Source: Oscillospiraceae bacterium (GTDB lineage Bacteria > Bacillota > Clostridia > Oscillospirales > JAGBHD01). Taken from it: a DNA stretch of 61,650 nt. The position numbers and the translations under genes are program-made. Positions 28,223 to 35,338 of this stretch are shown piece after piece (within the stretch, counting starts at the first letter, position 1; each line of letters opens with the position of its first letter). Under the pieces are notes generated by a model. That model did not search any database and had not been told where the DNA came from. It worked only from the letters and a program-made list of their open reading frames with translations. Where the stretch lies: positions 1 to 61,650 of the forward strand of contig JAGBHD010000054.1 of assembly GCA_018110785.1 (NCBI GenBank), written 5' to 3'.

Positions 28223-28511
28223 TATATTAAATTTAAATATTAAATGCTATGAAGATATTAAGCGTAAGCGCAAATCGTATTTTCAGAGAGCCGTCGGTAG
28301 GTGCGAGGCGGCAGACGAGCTTTCAGCTGTCTCGTATCGGAGCAGGATTTCTGAAATCAGAGTAAGAGATCTCGGTTGGCCCCGTAATAGGCCAAGGGTT
28401 TGTTGGAACCTTAGAGTGGTTTTCTTGATAAAGAAAACAATGTCGGGTGGTACCGTGGTCAATAATTTGTTTGATCATCCCGCAGAGATTATTTCTCTGC
28501 GGGATTTTTTT
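28223..28511 (+). promoter_or_regulatory. T-box riboswitch, specifier read as CUC (Leu)
   Basis: The T-box sequence GGGTGGTACCGTGG lies at 28445-28458, followed by a terminator (CCCGCAGAGA 28479-28488, TCTCTGCGGG 28494-28503, T run). Stem I has the AGAGAG segment at about 28286 and a kink-turn base: TGCT-AT-GA at 28245-28252 opposite GA-GCA at 28340-28344. The helix GATA (28254-28257) / TATC (28335-28338) places the specifier just before it, at 28331-28333 = CUC followed by G. The hand alignment uses the geometry of B. subtilis glyQS. The presence of a T-box is certain; the specifier reading is likely. Confidence 0.9.
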
Positions 28512-28532
28512 ATTTAGAAAGGGAGAAAAAGT

Positions 28533-29903
28533 ATGAAAAAGATTGCAGTTTCCGATATGACTCTCAGAGTATTGGCGGAAGAAAACAAAAGGTTAACCTT
28601 TAGAGAGAAATTAAATATAGCATCTAACCTAGATGCTTGCGGTATAACTTCAATCGAGCTACCGTCGGTTGGTAAAGAAGCTGAAAACGAAGTAATTTAC
28701 CGAACTATAGCTACCTCTGTTAAAAGTGCGGAAGTTTGCATAGACGGCGGAGATACAATAGAAAGCGTTGAAGCGGCATACAACTGCATAAAAGATGCAG
28801 CCTCCCCTTGCATTCAGATAGTTATGCCTACATCTACAGTTCAGATGGAATATATTTATCATCTCAAATCAGCCGCTATGATTTCTAAAATAGCAGAGCT
28901 TGTATCTTTCGCGGCGAAAAAGGGAGCAAAGGTTGAATTTGTAGCAAGAGATGCTTCCAGAGCCGAAGAGGGATTTATCGAGGAATGCGCTAAAACTGTT
29001 TTTGAAAGCGGCGCCTCGGCGATTACTATTTGCGATGATGCGGGAATTTATTTCCCTGAGGATTACAGCGAGATAATTGCAAAGGTTAAAGGAAATACAG
29101 ATATAAAGGTTTATGCAGCTCCCTCGAACAGCTTAAGCCTCGCAGCGGCTTCGGCTATAGCCGCTATAAAGGCAGGAGCAGATGGAATTAAAACGGCTAT
29201 AAATGATAATTATTTAGGCGCAGATATTCTTTCTGATATATTCAGAAGCAAAGGCGCAGATATGAAGATAACAAGCTCTTTAGACAGCGCTGTTATAAAA
29301 ACTATGGTAGCTTCTCTTAAAGGCAGCGCAGCAATAGAGGTTAAAGAAGAGAAAGCGGCTTCCGTAGAGGTTATTGATGGTAGTTCAACAATAGCTGATA
29401 TTGCCGCCGCCGCAAAAAAACTCGGATACGAGCTTTCCGATGAGGATATCGGCAAGGTTTATGAGGAAGCAAAAAGGGTTATCCAGAAAAAGGGAAAGAT
29501 TGGAGCTAGTGAGCTTGAGGCTGTTATAGCTTCTGCTTCTATGCAGGTTCCCTCTACATTCCATGTTGTTTCTTATGTTGTAAACAGCGGAAATATTATT
29601 ACCGCAACGGCGAATGTAACCTTGGAGAAAAACGGCGAGAAAATAAGCGGTGTTGCAACTGGCGACGGCCCTATAGATGCGGCTTTCCATGCAATTGAGC
29701 AGATAGTAGGACACCATTACGAGCTTGACGATTTTCAGATACAGTCTATAACAAAGGGAAGAGAAGCGGTAGGCTCCTCTCTTATCAGGCTTAGAGCCGA
29801 CGGAAAGCTTTATTCCGGAACGGGGCTTTCTACCGATATCGTAGGCGCGAGTATTCGCGCTTATGTAAATGCGCTCAATAAAATAGTATATGAGGAAAAC
29901 TAA
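28533..29903 (+). CDS. 2-isopropylmalate synthase-like protein lacking metal ligands
   Basis: 456 residues. Residues 1-265 resemble the HMGL-like TIM barrel of LeuA. Residues 335-452 match the LeuA allosteric leucine-binding domain (STFHVVSYVV, GDGPIDAAFHAIE, STDIVGASIRAYVNALNK). The catalytic part is degenerate: the metal-binding TLRDGEQ has become TLRVLAE (residues 10-16), and the HxH pair is replaced by APS (196-198). It therefore probably cannot condense acetyl-CoA as LeuA does. It may be a leucine sensor, a scaffold or an enzyme with new chemistry. It lies directly behind the leucine T-box. Confidence 0.8.
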   Translation: MKKIAVSDMTLRVLAEENKRLTFREKLNIASNLDACGITSIELPSVGKEAENEVIYRTIATSVKSAEVCIDGGDTIESVEAAYNCIKDAASPCIQIVMPTSTVQMEYIYHLKSAAMISKIAELVSFAAKKGAKVEFVARDASRAEEGFIEECAKTVFESGASAITICDDAGIYFPEDYSEIIAKVKGNTDIKVYAAPSNSLSLAAASAIAAIKAGADGIKTAINDNYLGADILSDIFRSKGADMKITSSLDSAVIKTMVASLKGSAAIEVKEEKAASVEVIDGSSTIADIAAAAKKLGYELSDEDIGKVYEEAKRVIQKKGKIGASELEAVIASASMQVPSTFHVVSYVVNSGNIITATANVTLEKNGEKISGVATGDGPIDAAFHAIEQIVGHHYELDDFQIQSITKGREAVGSSLIRLRADGKLYSGTGLSTDIVGASIRAYVNALNKIVYEEN

Positions 29904-29904
29904 T

Positions 29905-32355
29905 ATGAAACTTGCTTTTTCAACCAAATATATAAATCCTGATTCCTTTTTAGAGCTTTGTAATTTTACCTCTGAATACGGATTTTCGGGATTTGAGGTA
30001 GCAAATGCTATCGCTGATAAAAAGCGCCATGAGGATAGCATATTTCATTCTTCTGAAACCGCAGGAGCAAAAAGAAAGCTTGTAAACCGCCATATTGAGA
30101 TAAGCGCTCTTGCATTTCCCGAAGCTATAAACGATAATACCGATGCAGAAGATTTGAAAAAATATGTAGAAATGGCATCTAATGTTTCGGGAAGCGGGGT
30201 AATAGTTGAATTTGAAACGATACCCGAAAGAGAGAAACTTAAAGCGATTTTTGGCCCTGCTATAGAAACAGCCGAGAAATTCGGCGTTATGATTATGATA
30301 GAAACGGCGGGACCTCTTTCCGACACAAAAAAGGTATTAGAGGTTATAAATGTTTTTGAAACCGCTGCTTTAGGGGTTGCATGGAATATAAGAGAAACCT
30401 ATTTTAAAGCGGGAGAGTCTGCCGATAAAACTATCCAGACCTTAGGCGCTTATATCTCTTATGTTCGCTTGGGGGACAAAAAAGGAGAGAAAAACGTTCT
30501 CATCGGCGATGGAGAGCTTCCTGTTCGCGATTTTATGAATGCCCTTCGCTCTCTTAATTACGATGGCTTTATCTCGGCAGACTGGAATGACGATATTACC
30601 TCTGCAGATATTGTTCTTACCCATTTTGTAAGCTATATGGCTTCTTTAGCGGCTAAAGAAACTGCTTCTAAAGAGATTTATTATAATCACTCTAAAACGG
30701 GAACATTCCCTTGGAAGAAATATGATGTTTTAGATATAACCTTTTCTGAGGTTCTCGATACTATGGCGGAAAGATACCCCGACCAATATGCATTTAAATA
30801 TACAACTCTCGACTATACGCGCACATACGCGCAGTTCAGAGAGGATGTTGATAAGGTTGCGGCGGCGCTTATTTCTATGGGCGTTAAGGCGGGACATCAT
30901 GTAGCTATATGGGCAACAAATGTTCCTCAATGGTTTTTAACCTTCTGGGCATCTGTTAAGATTGGCGCAGTTTTGGTAACCGTTAATACGGCATATAAAA
31001 TTCATGAGGCGGAATATCTGCTTCGCCAGTCGGATACCCATACTTTAGTTATGATAGACAGCTGCAAGGATTCTAATTATAAGGAAATTATAGAAGAGCT
31101 TTGCCCTGAGCTTAAAAACACAGTTCCCGGAACACCTCTTTATTCTAAAACTCTGCCATTTTTGCGCAATGTTGTAACCGTAGGCTTTAAGATGGACGGC
31201 GCTTTGGAATGGAATGAGTTTATGGAACGAAGCTCTTTAGTTCCTATAGAAGAGGTAAGAAGAAGAGCATCTAAGGTAGTTCCCGATGATGTTTGCAATA
31301 TGCAATATACCTCAGGAACAACGGGATTCCCCAAAGGCGTTATGCTGACACACCGCAATATTATAAACAACGGCAAGATAATCGGCGACCGAATGGATAT
31401 TTCAACTGCCGACAGAATGATGATTCAGGTTCCCATGTTCCATTGCTTCGGAATGGTTCTCTCGATGACTAATATGATGACTCACGGGGGAACAATTTGT
31501 CCTATGCCTTATTTCTCGCCGAAGTCTTCGCTTGCTTGTATAAATCAAGAAAAGATTACCTGTTTTAACGGTGTACCTACGATGTTTATCGCGATGTTTA
31601 ATCATGCAAATTTCTCAAAGACCGATTTTTCTCATATAAGAACGGGGATTATGGCAGGCGCCAACTGCCCTCCCGATTTAATGCGAAGAGCGGCGGCAGA
31701 GATGAATATGACTGAAATTATCAGCGTTTACGGACAGACAGAGGCTTCCCCCGGATGCACGATGGGAGAGGTAAATGAAGACCTTGAGCATAGGGTTGAA
31801 ACGGTTGGAAGCGCCTTTCCGGGAGTTGAATGTAAGATTATTGATCCCGAAACGGGAGAGGAACTGCCCGACGGAGAAAATGGCGAATTTGTTGCTCGCG
31901 GATATAATATAATGAAAGGGTATTATAAGATGCCCGAAGCTACCGAACAGACTATTGATAAAGACGGCTGGCTTCACAGCGGAGATATATGCTGCCGCAC
32001 TCCCGACGGATATTATAAGGTAACAGGCAGACTTAAGGATATGATAATTCGCGGCGGCGAAAATTTATATCCAAGAGAAATAGAGGAATTTTATTTAACA
32101 CATGATAAGGTCCGCGATGTTCAGGTTGTAGGCGTACCCGATAGCCGATATGGCGAAGAGGCCTGCGCTTGGATAATTCTTCATAAAGGGGTTTCTTCCG
32201 ATGAAGCTGAAATGAGGGAATACGGAGAAAGCCATATGGCAAAACACAAGGTCCCGAGATACTTTATTTTTACTAAAGAATTCCCGATGAATGCGGCAGG
32301 AAAGATACTTAAATATAAAATGAGAGATGAATCTATAAAAAAATTAGGACTTTAA
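29905..32355 (+). CDS. TIM-barrel / acyl-CoA synthetase fusion
   Basis: 816 residues from ATG 29905 (GAGG upstream; the in-frame ATG at 29890 lies inside the previous gene). Residues 1-250 resemble a xylose-isomerase-like (AP endonuclease 2) barrel, but the usual DxxH and HxHxKD metal motifs are altered (WNIRE, YVRLGD). Residues 275-816 are an AMP-forming acyl-CoA synthetase: P-loop YTSGTTGFPKG at 468-478, VYGQTEASPG, HSGDICCRTPDGYYKVTGR, and the catalytic Lys in NAAGKILKYKMR. Its start is one base after the LeuA-like gene. From the leucine T-box I infer isovalerate as a likely substrate. Confidence 0.85.
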   Translation: MKLAFSTKYINPDSFLELCNFTSEYGFSGFEVANAIADKKRHEDSIFHSSETAGAKRKLVNRHIEISALAFPEAINDNTDAEDLKKYVEMASNVSGSGVIVEFETIPEREKLKAIFGPAIETAEKFGVMIMIETAGPLSDTKKVLEVINVFETAALGVAWNIRETYFKAGESADKTIQTLGAYISYVRLGDKKGEKNVLIGDGELPVRDFMNALRSLNYDGFISADWNDDITSADIVLTHFVSYMASLAAKETASKEIYYNHSKTGTFPWKKYDVLDITFSEVLDTMAERYPDQYAFKYTTLDYTRTYAQFREDVDKVAAALISMGVKAGHHVAIWATNVPQWFLTFWASVKIGAVLVTVNTAYKIHEAEYLLRQSDTHTLVMIDSCKDSNYKEIIEELCPELKNTVPGTPLYSKTLPFLRNVVTVGFKMDGALEWNEFMERSSLVPIEEVRRRASKVVPDDVCNMQYTSGTTGFPKGVMLTHRNIINNGKIIGDRMDISTADRMMIQVPMFHCFGMVLSMTNMMTHGGTICPMPYFSPKSSLACINQEKITCFNGVPTMFIAMFNHANFSKTDFSHIRTGIMAGANCPPDLMRRAAAEMNMTEIISVYGQTEASPGCTMGEVNEDLEHRVETVGSAFPGVECKIIDPETGEELPDGENGEFVARGYNIMKGYYKMPEATEQTIDKDGWLHSGDICCRTPDGYYKVTGRLKDMIIRGGENLYPREIEEFYLTHDKVRDVQVVGVPDSRYGEEACAWIILHKGVSSDEAEMREYGESHMAKHKVPRYFIFTKEFPMNAAGKILKYKMRDESIKKLGL

Positions 32356-32374
32356 AATTTTTTTAAAAAAGTAC

Positions 32375-32403
32375 TTGACAGTAAAACTTTAGTGTGCTAA
32401 TAT
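32375..32403 (+). promoter_or_regulatory. Promoter of the isoleucine T-box transcript
   Basis: TTGACA (32375-32380), 17 bp, TAATAT (32398-32403), with an extended -10 (TGTGC). The segment TTTAGTGTGCTA (32388-32399) is identical to one at the his promoter. Confidence 0.8.
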
Positions 32404-32409
32404 GATTTC

Positions 32410-32684
32410 ATCAATTTAATAAAGGCTATGACGAAGACGGACTTAACATAGAGTTTTAAAGAGAGTCGGGGGCGGTGGAAGCCCGATAAACAAGTGTTCT
32501 GTTTCCTATCACTTCTGAGCCGGAGATCCGAAAAGAATTTCTTAGTAGGCGTCTCTCGTGATTGCTGCGTTAATGCATACGGCTTGTTAGAGCCTGAGGG
32601 GCATCTTAAAGATGCAATTTGAGTGGTACCGCGGGTATTGATTTTCAAAACTCGTCTCAAGTTTTTTGAGACGGGTTTTTATTA
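32410..32684 (+). promoter_or_regulatory. T-box riboswitch, specifier read as AUC (Ile)
   Basis: The T-box sequence GAGTGGTACCGCGGG is at 32621-32635. The terminator stem is CTCGTCTCAA (32651-32660) / TTGAGACGGG (32666-32675) with a T run. AAGAGAG is at about 32459. The 3' strand of stem I reads AUC-A-CUUCU-GA-GCC (32508-32523), where CUUCU pairs imperfectly with 5' AGACGG, GA closes the kink-turn and GCC pairs with 5' GGC at 32424. This puts the specifier at 32508-32510 = AUC. It has the same register as the valine T-box at 35 kb. Confidence 0.9.
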
Positions 32685-32707
32685 TTTTATAAAAGGAGAG
32701 ATGGAAA

Positions 32708-34975
32708 ATGGAACTTAATACAGCCATGGAAAGACTTACGGAGATTGCTCGCCGAATACGCGAGATGCGAGAAATTTTAGGCTACAGCATTTCCGATATG
32801 GCTTTGAAAACCGAGGTCAGCGAAGAGCAGTATCTTGCGTTTGAAAGCGGTACGGCTGATATACCGTTCTCATTTATTCATAAATGCGCTTTGGTGTTTA
32901 ATGTTGAGCTTACCGAGCTTTTAGAAGGCAACAGCGCAAATCTTTCGAGCTATACAGTAACGAGAAAGGGAGAAGGACAGGAAACCGCTAAAGAAGACGG
33001 TATTGATATTAAAAACCTTGCTCCTAAATTTAAAGATAAGATAGCAGAGCCTTATTGGGTAAGATACGAATATTCTGCTTCTCAGCAAAATAAGCCTATT
33101 CATTTAACAAAGCACAGCGGACAGGAGTTTGACCTTGTTCTAAAGGGTACTTTAAAGGTTCAGATAGGCGAACATACAGAGGTTTTGCATGAGGGCGACA
33201 GCATTTATTACGACAGCTCAACACCTCACGGAATGATAGCTGTTAACGGAGAGGATTGCGTATTCTGCGCAGTTGTTCTCCCCGGAGAGGAAACAAAAGA
33301 AGAGGTTGTAAGACAGAGCATTGCTTCGGCAAAAACCTCCGAAGAGCTTATCTGCGAGGAGTTTGTTAAACCTTTGGAAGATGAAAACGGGGTTTTAAAG
33401 AAGATTGACTTTGTTAATACCGAGAGGTTCAACTTCGGATTTGATATCGTTGATAAAATCGCAGATAAATATCCCGAAAAATTAGCAATGCTTTATGTTG
33501 ATAAAAACCATAACGAGAAAAGATTTACCTTTAAGGATATAAAGAGAGCCTCTAACCAATGCGCTAACTATTTCGCTTCGCTTGGAATCGGAAAAGGCGA
33601 TAAGGTTATGCTCGTTTTGAAAAGACATTATCAGTTCTGGTTTTCTATGGTTGCTCTTCATAAGCTCGGCGCTGTTGCGATTCCTGCAACAAACCAGCTC
33701 AAAGAGCACGATTTTGAATATCGCTATAATGCGGCAGGGGTTAAGGCTATTATCTGCACATCTGATGGAGATACTGCCGAAATCGCTGAAAATGCGGCAA
33801 AGAAATGCCCTGAAGTTAAAACCAAAATTATCGTAGGAAATCCCCGCGAGGGCTGGTGCGACTTTAACAGCGAATACACCCGCTTTTCGGGAAAATTCGA
33901 AAGAAGCGAGGACACACCTGCAGGTGATGAAACTGCTTTAATGTTCTTCACATCGGGAACAACAGGAAACCCAAAAATGGCGGCTCATAAACATACCTAC
34001 GGTCTTGGACATTTTGTAACGGCTAAATACTGGCATTGTTGCGAAAGAGATGGCCTCCATTTTACAATTTCTGACACCGGCTGGGGAAAATCCCTTTGGG
34101 GCAAGCTTTACGGACAATGGCTCTGCGAGGGCGCGGTATTTGTTTACGACTTTGACAGATTTGATGCGGCAGATATTTTACCTATGTTTGCAAAATACAA
34201 GATAACAACCTTCTGCGCTCCGCCCACGATGCTTCGTATGTTTATAAAAGATGACCTTTCTAAATACGATTTGTCATCTATCCATCATATGACAACGGCA
34301 GGAGAGGCATTAAACCCTGAGGTTTATAAGCAATTCAAAGAGGCAACAGGTCTCCAGATTATGGAAGGCTTCGGTCAGACAGAAACAACCCTTACCATCT
34401 GCAACCTAAGAGGAACAACTCCGAAAATAGGCTCTATGGGCAAGGCTTCGCCGCAATACGATGTTGATATCGTAGATGCTGAAGGTAAATCCGTACCTAA
34501 CGGAGAAACCGGAGAAATCGTTATTCATACGGATAAAACCGTTCCATGCGGACTTTTCAATGAATATTATCTTGACGAAGAGAAAACGAATGAAGCTTGG
34601 TACGACGGAATGTATCATACAGGCGATACTGCTTGGAGAGATGAAGACGGTTATTTTTGGTATGTTAGCCGCATAGACGATGTTATCAAATCTTCGGGTT
34701 ACCGCATAGGACCTTTTGAAATCGAAAGCGTTATTATGGAGCTTCCTTATGTTTTAGAATGCGGTGTTTCAGCTGCTCCCGACGAGGTTCGCGGTCAGGT
34801 TGTTAAAGCTAGTGTTGTGCTTACCAAAGGAACTGTTCCCTCCGATGAACTCAAAAAGGAAATTCAGGAATATGTTAAGAGCCATACAGCTCCTTACAAG
34901 TATCCCAGAATCGTTGAATTCAGAGAGGAACTGCCGAAAACGATAAGCGGAAAAATCCAGCGCAATAAACTTTAA
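32708..34975 (+). CDS. XRE-HTH / cupin / acyl-CoA synthetase fusion (isoleucine T-box unit)
   Basis: 755 residues. Residues 10-75 are an XRE-type helix-turn-helix, 130-190 a cupin barrel (HSGQE, SSTPHGMIAV), and 240-755 an AMP-forming acyl-CoA synthetase with P-loop TSGTTGNPK at 415-423, GEALNPEV, EGFGQTETT, YHTGDTAWRDEDGYFWY and Lys749 in SGKIQ. XRE-cupin proteins normally are stand-alone repressors; fusion to a synthetase suggests an enzyme that may also bind DNA. The isoleucine T-box upstream points to 2-methylbutyrate activation (inference). It is close to the next paralogue throughout. Confidence 0.88.
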   Translation: MELNTAMERLTEIARRIREMREILGYSISDMALKTEVSEEQYLAFESGTADIPFSFIHKCALVFNVELTELLEGNSANLSSYTVTRKGEGQETAKEDGIDIKNLAPKFKDKIAEPYWVRYEYSASQQNKPIHLTKHSGQEFDLVLKGTLKVQIGEHTEVLHEGDSIYYDSSTPHGMIAVNGEDCVFCAVVLPGEETKEEVVRQSIASAKTSEELICEEFVKPLEDENGVLKKIDFVNTERFNFGFDIVDKIADKYPEKLAMLYVDKNHNEKRFTFKDIKRASNQCANYFASLGIGKGDKVMLVLKRHYQFWFSMVALHKLGAVAIPATNQLKEHDFEYRYNAAGVKAIICTSDGDTAEIAENAAKKCPEVKTKIIVGNPREGWCDFNSEYTRFSGKFERSEDTPAGDETALMFFTSGTTGNPKMAAHKHTYGLGHFVTAKYWHCCERDGLHFTISDTGWGKSLWGKLYGQWLCEGAVFVYDFDRFDAADILPMFAKYKITTFCAPPTMLRMFIKDDLSKYDLSSIHHMTTAGEALNPEVYKQFKEATGLQIMEGFGQTETTLTICNLRGTTPKIGSMGKASPQYDVDIVDAEGKSVPNGETGEIVIHTDKTVPCGLFNEYYLDEEKTNEAWYDGMYHTGDTAWRDEDGYFWYVSRIDDVIKSSGYRIGPFEIESVIMELPYVLECGVSAAPDEVRGQVVKASVVLTKGTVPSDELKKEIQEYVKSHTAPYKYPRIVEFREELPKTISGKIQRNKL

Positions 34976-34982
34976 AAAATAG

Positions 34983-35012
34983 TTGACAAGATTTTAGAAG
35001 ATATGATATAAT
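34983..35012 (+). promoter_or_regulatory. Promoter of the valine T-box transcript
   Basis: TTGACA (34983-34988), 18 bp, TATAAT (35007-35012). Confidence 0.8.
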
Positions 35013-35018
35013 TCTCTT

Positions 35019-35300
35019 ATATTGTAAAGGCTTCGACGAAGAGGGCAAAAGAATGTTCCGGTTAAGAGAGGCGGCGGTTGGTGAAAGCTGCTCGAAGAAA
35101 TCTTTTGTTTGTAGCTTCTGAGCCGGAAGGAAGAAAGGGCAAAAAAGCCTTAGTAGAACCTTCCCGTGATTGCTGCGTAAATGCATAAGGCTTGATAGAG
35201 CCTGAGGGGCATCTTAAAGATGCAATTTGAGTGGTACCGCGGGATATAATTGATTTTATAGCTCGTCTCAAAGGAAACATATCTTTTGAGGCGGGCTGTT
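35019..35300 (+). promoter_or_regulatory. T-box riboswitch, specifier read as GUA (Val)
   Basis: The T-box sequence GAGTGGTACCGCGGG is at 35229-35243. The terminator stem is 35261-35273 / 35283-35296 with only a weak T-rich tail. AAGAGAG is at about 35065. The stem I 3' strand reads GUA-G-CUUCU-GA-GCC (35111-35124); CUUCU pairs with 5' AGAGG (35040-35044) and GCC with GGC (35029-35031). The specifier is therefore 35111-35113 = GUA. It governs the synthetase gene and, by read-through, probably ilvE and the oxidoreductase. Confidence 0.9.
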
Positions 35301-35338
35301 ATTGTTTAAAACCCGCCGGCACAACGGGAGGAACTTAT

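Noticed and set aside
28215-28517. A 100-codon open frame before the LeuA-like gene
   Set aside because: It is wholly within the T-box leader and terminator.
32388-32400. Firm call of a TrpR-family operator at the Ile T-box promoter
   Set aside because: The matching string overlaps an extended -10 element, which is common in this genome. It is kept only as a low-interest motif observation.
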